38,430 nt of DNA from Cacconaster sp033811195. Its GTDB lineage: Bacteria; Bacteroidota; Bacteroidia; Bacteroidales; UBA932. The position numbers were made by a program, and so were the translations under genes. The notes under the pieces are model-generated. The model was not told the origin of the DNA, did no database searches, and worked only from the letters and a program-made list of their open reading frames with translations. The stretch lies in NCBI GenBank assembly GCA_033811195.1, contig JAPXOZ010000017.1, positions 1-38,430 on the forward strand. The letters run 5' to 3'. Below are positions 1-8,834 of this stretch, piece by piece (the stretch's first letter is position 1; every line of letters starts with the position of its first letter).

Positions 1-91
1 AGATAGATGATTCTCTTCATTGTTGTATAAGATTATGTTAGTTTGGTTCGATTTATGCAATTAATTAACAAAAATAGCAAACTATATTTAT

Positions 92-99
92 TATCTTTG
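92..99 (+). promoter_or_regulatory. Putative -7 box for the DUF1573 gene
   Basis: TATCTTTG matches the Bacteroidota -7 consensus TAnnTTTG and lies 16 bases before the ATG at 116. No clear TTG -33 element is visible at the usual distance. The assignment rests on motif and position only. Confidence 0.5.
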
Positions 100-115
100 C
101 CAAAAATTAAAAAAA

Positions 116-1225
116 ATGAAGAAACTGATGGTCATAATGATTGCGATTTTCTGTCAATTATTTGTTTATCAAATGGTTGCTCAGGAGTCGCAGGTATTGC
201 TCGATGAGAGCAAGGTTATTAGTTTCGACAAGAAAATACACGATTTCGGGGATATTATCATTTCGGACGGAGCGGTTAAATGTACATTCACATTCACGAA
301 TATCAGCGATTCTCCGATTGTGGTACACAATATAATTTCCTCCTGCGGATGTACTACACCTCAATGGACCCGTTCTCCCGTTAAACCTGGTGGAAAGGGT
401 AAGGTGGATGTGGTTTTCCATAATGACCAAGGACCCTATCCCTTCGACAAGACCCTCACACTCTACGTTTCCAGCGTCAGTCGTCCGGTTATCCTAAGAA
501 TCCGTGGCGTGGCTCACGAGAAAAAGAAAAATGTGGACGAGCTCTTCACCGGCAAAATCGGACAGATGGGTATCAACAGAAGTGTAGTCTCTCTGCGCAA
601 TATAGAGCAAGGCATACTAAAGCAGGACGATATCGATATAGCTAACCTCTCCACATCTCCTCTAAAGGTGGAAACTGTTGAGGTTACCCGTGGACTTTTG
701 CTCACGGTATATCCCAATCCCATACCTCCAAAGAGTATGGCTAAACTCTCATATACCGTTGATCCTACCATTATGCGGCAGCAGGAGTGGGGTAAACATA
801 CCTTTACCGGCAGATTCGTCCTTAACGGTAAAAAACAGGAGGAACAGTTCTCAGTGAGCGCAGTGATAATAGACAACTTCCGCAATCTGGACGACAAACA
901 GATTAAAAATGCTCCCGTACCCATTATAGATAGGTCCTATTACGATTTTGGCACTGCTGTAAAGGGGACTGTACTCGAAGTTTCATACAAAATCAGAAAC
1001 AAAGGTAAGAGTGAACTCCTGATACATAAGGTAGAGAGTGAAAAGAGCGGTTTAAGCCAGATTGGTCCTACCCCTTTACGCATAAAAGCGGGCGGAAGCG
1101 CCACTCTTAAACTCAAGTTTGACACCAGAGACCACTATGGTGACATGATTAATATCCTTACTTTGATTACCAACTCTCCTTCCAAGCCGATGGTTAACCT
1201 TTTCATCACAGGTACCATCAAATAG
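116..1225 (+). CDS. Secreted DUF1573 domain protein, two Ig-like repeats
   Basis: This 369-residue protein begins with a signal peptide (KK followed by a hydrophobic stretch to about residue 22, ending near MVAQ), so it is probably exported to the periplasm or cell surface. A DUF1573 beta-sandwich covers about residues 35-135, with the typical pattern of DFG, then FTFTN, then SSCGCTTP (Cys77 and Cys79). A second, more divergent copy covers about residues 270-369 and lacks the CGC motif. DUF1573 proteins are very common in Bacteroidota and resemble ASPM/SPD-2/Hydin-type Ig folds; their molecular role is not established. The middle part (about 140-265) resembles another degenerate copy. The ATG at 116 is chosen because it gives an intact signal peptide. 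The gene is 31 bp upstream of meaB and may be cotranscribed with it. Confidence 0.85.
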   Translation: MKKLMVIMIAIFCQLFVYQMVAQESQVLLDESKVISFDKKIHDFGDIIISDGAVKCTFTFTNISDSPIVVHNIISSCGCTTPQWTRSPVKPGGKGKVDVVFHNDQGPYPFDKTLTLYVSSVSRPVILRIRGVAHEKKKNVDELFTGKIGQMGINRSVVSLRNIEQGILKQDDIDIANLSTSPLKVETVEVTRGLLLTVYPNPIPPKSMAKLSYTVDPTIMRQQEWGKHTFTGRFVLNGKKQEEQFSVSAVIIDNFRNLDDKQIKNAPVPIIDRSYYDFGTAVKGTVLEVSYKIRNKGKSELLIHKVESEKSGLSQIGPTPLRIKAGGSATLKLKFDTRDHYGDMINILTLITNSPSKPMVNLFITGTIK

Positions 1226-1256
1226 CCTAAAAATAGCTCTGTTAACCGAAAACGAT

Positions 1257-2378
1257 ATGAAGACCAATCCTAAAGGAGACTTTTTTGCAGATTATAATAA
1301 CGAAGATACCGCACTTGTCATAAATAAGGGAGTGGAACAACCTCCCATCATCAACCCCTATGTCAAGTCATTTTACAGAAAGAAACCCTCTCTGCTCTCT
1401 GTGGATCAATATATGGAAGGCATTACTGCCGGAGACACCACAATATTGAGTCAAGCGATCACTCTTATTGAAAGTTCGCTGGCAGAGCACCGTGCGTTGG
1501 CCCGGAAAATAATCGAGCGCTGCCAGATTATTTCTGCAAAGCAGCAAACGATGAGAATTGGTATTACGGGAGTGCCGGGAGCGGGCAAAAGCACCTTTAT
1601 TGAAGCTTTCGGCTCTTTTCTTACCTCAAAAGGCTATAAACTTGCCGTTCTGGCAATCGATCCAAGTTCAGAGCGCAGCAAGGGTAGTATTCTTGGTGAC
1701 AAAACCAGAATGGAGACTCTATGCAATGATCCCAACGCTTTTATCCGTCCCAGTCCCAGCGCAGGGTCACTTGGGGGAGTGGCACGAAAAACCCGTGAGA
1801 CAATTTTACTTTGTGAGGCAGCCGGTTTCGATGTAATATTCATAGAGACGGTTGGAGTAGGGCAGAGCGAAACTGCAGTTCATTCGATGAGCGATTTCTT
1901 TTTATTGCTGATGCTTTCCGGAGCCGGCGATGAACTTCAGGGCATTAAACGAGGAATCATGGAGATGGCCGACCTAATAGCCATTACGAAGGCAGATGGC
2001 ACCAACATAGACAAAGCCAATATGGCGCGTGCTCTCTATACAAATGCACTCCACCTTTTCCCTCCCACAGAGTCCGGATGGGTACCTACCGCCGTCACCT
2101 CTTCTGCAGTGACCAAAGAGGGGCTTCCTGATATTCTGCAGAAGATTGAGGAGTATTTCGCACTTGTAAAAGACAATGGGTATTATTTCAAGAAACGCAT
2201 GGAGCAGTCTCGATTCTGGATGTACGAAAGTATTAACGAATCACTCAAGAACATGTTTTATGAGAACCCTGTAATCGAGAAATTTTTGACTGAATATGAG
2301 GATTCGGTTCTCGAGGGTAAACTTGAGTCCTTTACCGCTGCAACGGAACTCATAGAGAAGTACAAGCGAGCAAAATAG
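1257..2378 (+). CDS. meaB: MeaB/ArgK-family GTPase (methylmalonyl-CoA mutase chaperone)
   Basis: The 373-residue product is a P-loop GTPase of the MeaB/ArgK (SIMIBI, G3E) group. The Walker A motif GVPGAGKST ends near residue 113. It is followed by the family segment LAIDPSS, the SAGSLGGVARKTRE segment, the ETVGVGQSE switch region and a TKADG base-recognition motif. In known members this GTPase protects and reloads the adenosylcobalamin-dependent methylmalonyl-CoA mutase, allowing cofactor exchange in the cytoplasm. The length is slightly above the usual 320-340 because of a roughly 40-residue N-terminal extension. The C-terminal helical part (about 300-373) matches the dimerisation arm. The mutase subunits (mutA/mutB) are not in this window. 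The gene ends 12 bp before the next one, suggesting cotranscription. Confidence 0.9.
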   Translation: MKTNPKGDFFADYNNEDTALVINKGVEQPPIINPYVKSFYRKKPSLLSVDQYMEGITAGDTTILSQAITLIESSLAEHRALARKIIERCQIISAKQQTMRIGITGVPGAGKSTFIEAFGSFLTSKGYKLAVLAIDPSSERSKGSILGDKTRMETLCNDPNAFIRPSPSAGSLGGVARKTRETILLCEAAGFDVIFIETVGVGQSETAVHSMSDFFLLLMLSGAGDELQGIKRGIMEMADLIAITKADGTNIDKANMARALYTNALHLFPPTESGWVPTAVTSSAVTKEGLPDILQKIEEYFALVKDNGYYFKKRMEQSRFWMYESINESLKNMFYENPVIEKFLTEYEDSVLEGKLESFTAATELIEKYKRAK

Positions 2379-2390
2379 TGACTGATAGCG

Positions 2391-3524
2391 ATGGATTGGA
2401 GCCTCTTTGTCAATGTGCTGAAAAACGGACTGCTCATCACCGGGCTGGTTACCGTAATGATGTTGATGATAGAGTTCATCAACGTCTCGTCACACGGCAG
2501 ATGGTTTGAGCGTCTGAAGGGAGCCCCAAATAAACAGGTTTTTCTTGGAGCCCTGTTGGGACTTATACCCGGATGTGTCGGAGGTTTTGCGGCGGTATCA
2601 CTCTATACTCACCGTCTTATAGGGTTCGGTGCTTTGATCGCTATGATGATTGCATCATCGGGAGATGAAGCCTTTGTGATGTTGGCACTTATTCCAAAGG
2701 ATGCGCTTATACTTTTCGGTGTTCTTTTTGTAATTGCCATCATCTCGGGACTTCTGATTAATCTCTTTGCTCGACTCAGTAGAGGAGAGAAAAGTCTCAA
2801 AACTGCTTGCGAAGAGAGTTTTGAGGTGCATCTGGAAGATGAAGGTCACTCTTTAGAAACACCGCATTTCAGTGTGACAAATATCAAACATTTCTCTTGG
2901 CGCAAAATAGTGCTTTTACTGGGTCTCGCTGCCTTTATTGTGGCTTTGGCACTGGGAGTTCTTGGCCATAATCATCATGCGGCAACTCAAATTGTTACGG
3001 ATGCTACCTCTTTTGAACATGCACATACCCATGATCACGCACACGGGATTTCGCTTCTTGATGAGTATTGGATAAACCTGTTTTTTGCGATACTCAGCTT
3101 AGGAGTATTGGCGGTTATTGCGGTATCGGGCGATCATTTTATCAAGGAACATTTGTGGGATCATGTCATACGTAAGCACTTTTTGTCCATATTTCTTTGG
3201 ACGACCGGTGCACTGCTTTTGGTACAGCTGGGTCTTCATTATTTGGACATAGAGTCTTGGACTAGCGACAATATTCCTCTTATGATCATTCTCGCGGTTC
3301 TTGTAGGCCTTATTCCCGAATCGGGCCCCCATCTGGTTTTTGTGGCTCTATATGCCAGTGGTCTGGTGCCTTTTTCAGTTTTGCTTGCAAGTTCTATTTC
3401 GCAGGATGGTCACTCTTCGCTACCTCTTCTGGCTGAAACGAAGAAGGGCTTTCTCAAGGCAAAATTGGTAAATATGCTTATAGGACTTATAGTCGGATTC
3501 GGTGCTTATCTTTTAAATTTTTAA
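2391..3524 (+). CDS. Putative 10-TM metal exporter (ArsP_2-type) with His-rich loop
   Basis: This 377-residue integral membrane protein has about ten hydrophobic segments arranged as two similar halves. GALLGLIPGC in the first half and LVGLIPESGPH in the second look like an internal duplication. The overall pattern fits the family annotated as putative 10TM heavy-metal exporter or putative manganese transporter (Pfam ArsP_2), which is assigned by family resemblance and not by proven substrate. Between the halves, a loop at residues 193-218 holds eight histidines (H193, H195, H196, H210, H212, H214, H216, H218), a likely metal-sensing or metal-delivery segment. The acidic and His-rich stretch around residues 137-160 is predicted to be cytoplasmic or periplasmic linker. 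The gene is packed between meaB (12 bp) and the gamma-carbonic-anhydrase-like gene (15 bp). Confidence 0.75.
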   Translation: MDWSLFVNVLKNGLLITGLVTVMMLMIEFINVSSHGRWFERLKGAPNKQVFLGALLGLIPGCVGGFAAVSLYTHRLIGFGALIAMMIASSGDEAFVMLALIPKDALILFGVLFVIAIISGLLINLFARLSRGEKSLKTACEESFEVHLEDEGHSLETPHFSVTNIKHFSWRKIVLLLGLAAFIVALALGVLGHNHHAATQIVTDATSFEHAHTHDHAHGISLLDEYWINLFFAILSLGVLAVIAVSGDHFIKEHLWDHVIRKHFLSIFLWTTGALLLVQLGLHYLDIESWTSDNIPLMIILAVLVGLIPESGPHLVFVALYASGLVPFSVLLASSISQDGHSSLPLLAETKKGFLKAKLVNMLIGLIVGFGAYLLNF

Positions 3525-3539
3525 AACACACAATATAAA

Positions 3540-4046
3540 ATGGCAATCATAAGAGAATTGAACGGGATCACCCCGAAAATTGGTAAGAGGTGTTTCATAG
3601 CTGAAAATGCAGTGATAGTGGGAGACGTAGTTATCGGTGATGACTGCAGTATCTGGTATGGTGCCGTCCTACGGGGCGATGTCAACTCCATAATAGTAGG
3701 AGATAGAGTGAACATCCAGGATGGGGCAGTACTTCACACAACATACGAGGAGTCAATCGTAGAAATCGGCAACGATGTCTCTGTAGGACATAATGCCATC
3801 GTTCACGGGGCAAAGGTGGGTAATGATGTTTTAGTAGGAATGGGAGCAATTCTTATGGATAATGCCGTCATTCCGGATGGTACCATTATAGCAGCCGGAG
3901 CAGTGGTATTAACCAATCAAGTCCTGGAACCCGGCGTATATGCCGGCATTCCCGCTAAGCGTATAAAGGAAGGATCTGATGCTTTACGTGCCGCTGCGCA
4001 CGAAAATGCACGGGGCTATATGACCTATAAAGAATGGTTTGAGTAG
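3540..4046 (+). CDS. Gamma-carbonic anhydrase-like hexapeptide-repeat protein
   Basis: The 168-residue product is a left-handed beta-helix protein built from hexapeptide repeats (for example V-I-V-G-D-V and I-V-E-I-G-N). It carries the three histidines that bind metal at the trimer interface of gamma-carbonic anhydrases: H66 in VLHT, and H84 and H89 in GHNAIVHG. The length and motif order fit the YrdA/PaaY/CaiE subgroup. Some members have carbonic anhydrase activity and others have none detected, so the reaction is not certain. The family commonly carries Zn or Fe. It is probably cytosolic, since no signal peptide is visible. It follows the putative metal exporter by 15 bp and ends with GAG TAG; the TAG belongs to the first unit of a heptamer repeat array. 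Confidence 0.88.
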   Translation: MAIIRELNGITPKIGKRCFIAENAVIVGDVVIGDDCSIWYGAVLRGDVNSIIVGDRVNIQDGAVLHTTYEESIVEIGNDVSVGHNAIVHGAKVGNDVLVGMGAILMDNAVIPDGTIIAAGAVVLTNQVLEPGVYAGIPAKRIKEGSDALRAAAHENARGYMTYKEWFE

Positions 4047-4151
4047 TGGTGCGAGTTACGGGGTACGAAGTGGAGTTCTGAGTTTCGAGTTCTGAGTTTC
4101 GAGTATGTAGCTCTAAGCTTGTGTGTGGTGTAGCGGGGTAGTACGTAGATG
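4040..4151. repeat. Heptamer repeat array 1 (16 units)
   Basis: From 4040 the sequence can be cut into 16 successive 7-base units without losing phase: tgagtag, tggtgcg, agttacg, gggtacg, aagtgga, gttctga, gtttcga, gttctga, gtttcga, gtatgta and so on. The unit is degenerate, roughly G-t-T-n-C-G-A. It fills the gap between two convergent genes. The first unit contains the TAG stop of the gamma-carbonic-anhydrase-like gene. The 23 bases at 4088-4110 match 22 of 23 bases of array 11464-11589 in reverse orientation. Confidence 0.75.
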
Positions 4152-4157
4152 GTTGTA

Positions 4158-4610
4158 CTAATTGGCCTTTTTGAGAGTAACGGTGAGGGGGTTATCTCTA
4201 ATCATGCGTTCGTAGTCCGTGTGAATTGACCAATTCATCGTCATTGTTTCGACTTTACCCTCTTTATCCCTGTTACAGATACAGGTATAGAGCGTTTTCC
4301 CGCTCTCCATATTCGTTAGAAGAATTGTATCATCCTCCTTTTTGACACTGAGTATTTCGGTATCTATGATACTGATATTGTAGAGTCCGGTCATAACCCT
4401 GCACTGTGTACCGCCATCGGTAAATGTTACCAGTTTGGTCAATCCTGTAATCTCGTCATTGAGCAGAGTGACGGTCGTAGATCCCATCCAATTTTCTCCG
4501 CCAATGATTTCTACTATAGTATGGGTATCATTAAACCAGTCGCAGGAAGTCAAGCCTGTAGCAGAGAGGGATAAGATTATTGCAAAAATGAAGTGGGATA
4601 TGGGTTTCAT
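4158..4610 (-). CDS. Small lipoprotein, function unknown
   Basis: With the ATG at 4610 the product is 150 residues and begins with a lipoprotein signal: MKPIS, a hydrophobic core, then the lipobox LTSC with the lipidated cysteine at residue 23. A further in-frame start 19 codons upstream would bury this signal, so it is not used. The mature part has short beta-rich segments (TTVTLLNDE, TLYTCICNRD) and resembles lipocalin-like small lipoproteins, but no family is recognised with confidence. An aspartate and tryptophan follow the lipid cysteine (CDWF), so the final location is uncertain. It is the last gene of the minus-strand cluster, 77 bp after the DUF2752 gene. Confidence 0.65.
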   Translation of the reverse strand: MKPISHFIFAIILSLSATGLTSCDWFNDTHTIVEIIGGENWMGSTTVTLLNDEITGLTKLVTFTDGGTQCRVMTGLYNISIIDTEILSVKKEDDTILLTNMESGKTLYTCICNRDKEGKVETMTMNWSIHTDYERMIRDNPLTVTLKKAN

Positions 4611-4687
4611 GATAATAATTCTAAAGTCATCATGATATAGATGCAAAAAATGGTGATTTCGCTGCATAAATAGAAGAGTTATATATG

Positions 4688-5050
4688 TCAGATGTGGAAA
4701 ACATTACGCAGAATCCACCAGGCTAAGACCAGTGATATTAAGAAAAATATGAAAATTGGTGAGTTGAAAAGAGCATATATCTTAATGTGAGTACTTTTTC
4801 TCCGTTCCAGGATAACCAGTACCGCTACCAGTGGCAATGAGCATATAAGAAGAGCATTGTGACGAAATGCTCCGATTACATCTAAATGGAGAAGATCGTG
4901 GAGTGCCCTCAGAGTTCCGCACCCCGGACAGGAATAGCCGGTAAGTGAATTAAAAAGGCATTTTGGAAAAATATTGCTCTCCGGATCGAGCACAAAAAGC
5001 AATATCGCACCGCAAAGGCACAAAACTATTATCAGAATCTTCTTCCACAT
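4688..5050 (-). CDS. DUF2752 small membrane protein
   Basis: The product is a 120-residue membrane protein with about three hydrophobic segments (residues 4-21, about 55-70 and 95-115). The hallmark of DUF2752 is present: a CPGCGTLR motif with C41, C44 and R48, followed by HDLLHLDVIGAFRHN. The Cys pair could bind metal or form a disulfide, but no function is established for the family. The ATG at 5050 is preferred because it starts directly before the first membrane helix. A TTG at 5068 overlapping the stop of the upstream gene (TTGA) is a possible alternative that would imply translational coupling. The gene lies 14 bp after the topoisomerase subunit gene. Confidence 0.8.
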   Translation of the reverse strand: MWKKILIIVLCLCGAILLFVLDPESNIFPKCLFNSLTGYSCPGCGTLRALHDLLHLDVIGAFRHNALLICSLPLVAVLVILERRKSTHIKIYALFNSPIFIFFLISLVLAWWILRNVFHI

Positions 5051-5064
5051 TGTGTCAAAGTCTG

Positions 5065-7896
5065 TCAAAACAGCGTAAGTTCGCGTGGAGTTTGATCCAC
5101 AACAACCGGTTCAGGTTTGGATTTTTCTTTTATCGGTGTTGTCGGCACATCGTCTTCTTTCCTCTTACTATCCTCCCTGTCCTTGCTGCCGTTATCATCT
5201 CCACCTTTCTTGTCGTTATCGTCCTTGCCGTTGCTGTCCTCAATGTCGCTATCCTCTTTTTCTTCGGTTTCCTCAGCATCGGATTTATCTAACGGCTCGA
5301 CAAAACGAACCTCCAGTACATTGTAAGAGGATACCTTCTTACCCTTAGCTTTGTAGCTTTTCTTTCCAATAAATTCTTCGACATCCACCAGTTCGGGTTG
5401 ACGATTGGCATTTTTGCCTGTAAAAGTAATTTCCATTTGAGGCCAGGGATCTTCACTTATTTCTATCAGATAGGAACCTTTGGCTTCTGAAATGAACGAG
5501 GCGGGGATATTGGCATTCAGTTCGAAACTGAACCGTTTGACATAAGGGCATCCGGCAGCTTTGTCATAGTAGAGGACCGAATAGGTCTTTTCTTCGTTCA
5601 ACTTGCAGATAGTAAGTATGTCACCCTGGTAACGATTGCTCAGGTCGTAGGATGTTGTATAAAATGTGCCATCCTTACATATTACCAGAATGCTCTCATC
5701 CTGAAAAAATTCTCCTAGGAAAATACCTCGTTCGGCATCGTTGAGGCGGAGAATATCGGTGTCAAACCAGATTTCCTTACCTCCAAGGGTAGACACACCC
5801 TTGGATTTGATTGTGATACGATGTATTGTGTTATTCTTGGTTACGATATTGCCTCTGGAACCACGTCCTTTTATGGCAAGCTGCGAGAAATCATAGTCGT
5901 CGGCCAGTTTTTTGAGTTTAGGCCTGGGGCGGTAATAGATTCGGATAGTTTCAGCTTCCCCGTTGGGATTGGCGGTAAACCACACCACACTCGATCCCTC
6001 TTTACCCTGAGTCAGGTCGTACTCTTTGTCGCGGGTAATGCTGGTAACGGAGAATCTTTTTGCATAATAAGTGCCCCTTTTACCGTCTCGGTAGATGGCA
6101 TTGTATATAGTCCTCTCATCCTTGCGGTTAAATACTGCAGCATGGATTATATCCTTGCCCACAAATGCCTTATCACTCACTTTGGTCACCAGATAGGTGC
6201 CGTTTTTGAGAAAAACTATGATCTCCGCAATGTCCGAGCAATCGCAGATATATTCGGAATCCTCTACCTTTTTCTGGTCAATGCCTATAAAACCCTCTGC
6301 TTTGTTAGCGTAGAGTTTTGCATTGGCGACCACCACTTTTTCAGCCTGTATTGTTTCAAAGGTGATAAGTTCGGTGCGACGGGGATAATCTTTGCCGTAT
6401 TTCTTCTTGAGTTGCCTGAAGTACATAATAGTGTACTCAGTAAGGTGTGCCAGATGGTTCTTAACCTCTTCTATATTATTTTCGATACCGAGAATCCTCT
6501 CGTCGGCAGCCTTTATGTCGAAGCGGGATATTTTTCTGACAGGTTTTTCCACAAGTTTGTCAATATCCGTACCGGTTATTTCCCTTCGTAGGAGGTGCTG
6601 GTAGACCTTCATTCCTTCCTCCACATCGGCAAGCTGCTGTTCCCAGGAGGCAGCGTCGTTCTCCAGGATTCTGAACACCTTCTTTTCGAAGAAGATCTTT
6701 TCAAGAGAAGAGAAATGCCAGTCGTTCTCCAGTTCCTCGAGCTGAATCTCCAGCTCGTTGCGGAAGAGGTCGCGGGTGTGCATAGCGTTGTACCGGAGTA
6801 TCTCGTCCACTCCCATAAAATGAGGTTTGCGGTCGTGGATGACACAGGCGTTAGGGGAGACGGAGACCTCACAGTTGGTGAAGGCATAGAGGGCATCTAT
6901 GGTTTTGTCAGGTGAGATGTCACTTTGCAGCTGGATATTGATGTCTACATTGTCAGCGGACATATCGTCCACCTTGCGGATCTTGATTTTGCCCCTTTCG
7001 TTAGCTTTGATAATGGAGTCTATCAGGGAGTCGGTAGTCTGTCCAAATGGTAGTTCGGTGATAGAGAGAGTTCTCCTGTCCACCTTTACTATTTTTGCGC
7101 GAACTTTGATTCTACCTCCCCTCATGCCCCTGTTGTATTTTGAGCAATCTGCCAAACCACCTGTTTGGAAATCTGGGAATATCTCAAAATCTTCACCCTT
7201 CAGTGCACTTATAGAGGCGTCAATCAATTCATTGAAGTTGTGAGGTAGGATTTTTACTGCAAGTCCCACGGCGATACCCTCCGTGCCCTGTGCCAACAGT
7301 AGTGGAAATTTCATCGGAAGGGCTACAGGCTCCTCATTGGTACCGTCATACGATGGGACATACTCCGTGATTTTAGGGTTGAATGCCACCTCGAGGGCAA
7401 ACTTACTCAGTCTTGCCTCAATATATCTCATTGCGGCAGCCGGATCACCGGTATAAATGTTACCCCAGTTGCCTTGAGTAGAGATCAAATAATTCTTTTG
7501 TCCCAGCTGTACAAGCGCGTCCTTGATGGATGCATCTCCGTGAGGGTGAAGTTTCATAGTATCACCCACGATACCCGCCACCTTGTGGAAACGGCCATCA
7601 TCACTCTTCTTCATGGCGTGAAGAATGCGTCGTTGCACGGGCTTGAGTCCGTCATCAATATGGGGAACTGCTCTGTCGAGAATTACATAAGAAGCATAAT
7701 CCAGGAACCAGTCACGGTACATTCCGGAGAGTTTATACTTACTCTCCCCTCCTGCCATAACTTTATCATATCTGTGGTCTTCCACAGCATCATCATCCTC
7801 GTCGACAATTATATCCTGCTCGGATTCCTCCTCTAAGAAGTTCTCTTCAGTCAGAATATCCTCCTCTTCTACAAAGTCATCTCTTTTTTTCGCCAT
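5065..7896 (-). CDS. parC: DNA topoisomerase IV / gyrase subunit A
   Basis: This is a 943-residue type IIA topoisomerase breakage-reunion subunit. The core begins after an acidic N-terminal extension of about 40 residues and shows RDWFLDYASYVILDRAVP, then VQRRILHAM, and the active-site tyrosine Y158 in AAAMRYIEARL, which forms the covalent 5'-phosphotyrosine link to DNA. A C-terminal beta-pinwheel domain of about 300 residues follows. I do not see a GyrA-box QRRGG-type motif in the pinwheel, which favours ParC over GyrA. The last 75 or so residues are a low-complexity Asp/Glu/Lys tail. The ATG at 7896 (MAKKRDD) is preferred over an ATG five codons upstream. The partner ATPase subunit (parE) is not in the window. 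It sits 23 bp downstream of era in an apparent operon. Confidence 0.88.
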   Translation of the reverse strand: MAKKRDDFVEEEDILTEENFLEEESEQDIIVDEDDDAVEDHRYDKVMAGGESKYKLSGMYRDWFLDYASYVILDRAVPHIDDGLKPVQRRILHAMKKSDDGRFHKVAGIVGDTMKLHPHGDASIKDALVQLGQKNYLISTQGNWGNIYTGDPAAAMRYIEARLSKFALEVAFNPKITEYVPSYDGTNEEPVALPMKFPLLLAQGTEGIAVGLAVKILPHNFNELIDASISALKGEDFEIFPDFQTGGLADCSKYNRGMRGGRIKVRAKIVKVDRRTLSITELPFGQTTDSLIDSIIKANERGKIKIRKVDDMSADNVDINIQLQSDISPDKTIDALYAFTNCEVSVSPNACVIHDRKPHFMGVDEILRYNAMHTRDLFRNELEIQLEELENDWHFSSLEKIFFEKKVFRILENDAASWEQQLADVEEGMKVYQHLLRREITGTDIDKLVEKPVRKISRFDIKAADERILGIENNIEEVKNHLAHLTEYTIMYFRQLKKKYGKDYPRRTELITFETIQAEKVVVANAKLYANKAEGFIGIDQKKVEDSEYICDCSDIAEIIVFLKNGTYLVTKVSDKAFVGKDIIHAAVFNRKDERTIYNAIYRDGKRGTYYAKRFSVTSITRDKEYDLTQGKEGSSVVWFTANPNGEAETIRIYYRPRPKLKKLADDYDFSQLAIKGRGSRGNIVTKNNTIHRITIKSKGVSTLGGKEIWFDTDILRLNDAERGIFLGEFFQDESILVICKDGTFYTTSYDLSNRYQGDILTICKLNEEKTYSVLYYDKAAGCPYVKRFSFELNANIPASFISEAKGSYLIEISEDPWPQMEITFTGKNANRQPELVDVEEFIGKKSYKAKGKKVSSYNVLEVRFVEPLDKSDAEETEEKEDSDIEDSNGKDDNDKKGGDDNGSKDREDSKRKEDDVPTTPIKEKSKPEPVVVDQTPRELTLF

Positions 7897-7919
7897 ATAA
7901 CGGTATCTCAATTATTGTG

Positions 7920-8801
7920 TCAGTCGTAAATATATCCAAAATCGCGCAGTTTCCGTCTGTTTTCCCTCCAGTCAGGCTCCACCTTTACAAAGAGCTTCAG
8001 GAAGACTTTTTTATCAAAAAACTCCTCCATATCGAGACGGGCCTGAGTGCCTGTCTTCTTGAGGGCTGCTCCTTTGTTGCCTATTATGATGCCTTTCTGA
8101 GAATTGCGCATCACATTGATTACAGCGCTGATGTCATATCTCTCTTTTCCCTCCTTGAATTCCTCTATGACCACTTCCGTGCAGTAAGGGATTTCTTGGG
8201 AGTAATTTAGTAAAATTTTTTCTCTTATGATTTCCGATGCAAAAAACCTCAAACTCTTATCGGTAAAGGTCTCCTTGTCGTACCAGGGAGGACTTACCGG
8301 AAGATTTGCCAGAATGGTGTCAAATAATTTCTCGAGGTTGAATTTTTCGGTAGCAGATACCGGAATGATTTCCGCCTTGGGAAGAAGTTCTTTCCACTCA
8401 GTCATCATCTCCACTACCTTCTCCTGGCTGCTTAGGTCTATCTTGTTTAGGACGAGGATCACGGGGCATTCAAGCCGGTTTAGCTTTTCAATATATGCGA
8501 TATTCTTGTCCTTCTTTTCTACCACATCCGTGACATAAAGGATAATGTCGGCATCACCTATGGCGGTATCCACAAAGTCCATCATACTCTCCTGGAGCTT
8601 ATAAAGGGGCTTGAGAATGCCGGGAGTGTCGGAATAGACGATCTGCCAATTTTCTCCATTGACAATTCCCATTATGCGATGGCGGGTGGTCTGTGCCTTG
8701 GCCGTCACGATGGAAAGTTTTTCTCCCACTAGGGCATTCATAAGTGTGGACTTGCCCACATTGGGGTTGCCTATGATATTGACAAATCCGGATTTATGCA
8801 T
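7920..8801 (-). CDS. era: GTPase Era
   Basis: The 293-residue product is Era, an essential GTPase that binds the 3' end of 16S rRNA and assists 30S subunit assembly. The G1 P-loop is GNPNVGKST at residues 11-19. TTRHR forms the G2 region, DTPG is G3 and NKID is G4. The C-terminal KH RNA-binding domain is recognisable from the sequence leading to GNKGAALKKTG, and is followed by VKVEPDWRE. Length and domain order are standard. The ATG at 8801 (MHKSGFV) starts directly before the GTPase strand; an ATG four codons upstream is possible. The gene lies 33 bp after the rluB-like gene and 23 bp before parC. Confidence 0.95.
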   Translation of the reverse strand: MHKSGFVNIIGNPNVGKSTLMNALVGEKLSIVTAKAQTTRHRIMGIVNGENWQIVYSDTPGILKPLYKLQESMMDFVDTAIGDADIILYVTDVVEKKDKNIAYIEKLNRLECPVILVLNKIDLSSQEKVVEMMTEWKELLPKAEIIPVSATEKFNLEKLFDTILANLPVSPPWYDKETFTDKSLRFFASEIIREKILLNYSQEIPYCTEVVIEEFKEGKERYDISAVINVMRNSQKGIIIGNKGAALKKTGTQARLDMEEFFDKKVFLKLFVKVEPDWRENRRKLRDFGYIYD

Positions 8802-8834
8802 CAGTGTGACCATTTTATAGTATTGAGTATTGAA

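Noticed and set aside
4040..4151. CRISPR-like array
   Set aside because: The repeat unit is 7 bases with no spacers, and no cas gene is nearby.
5821..6591. 256-codon plus-strand open frame inside the topoisomerase gene
   Set aside because: It lies fully antisense to the conserved parC coding sequence, shows no recognisable family, and has no promoter or ribosome site. It is an overlap artefact.
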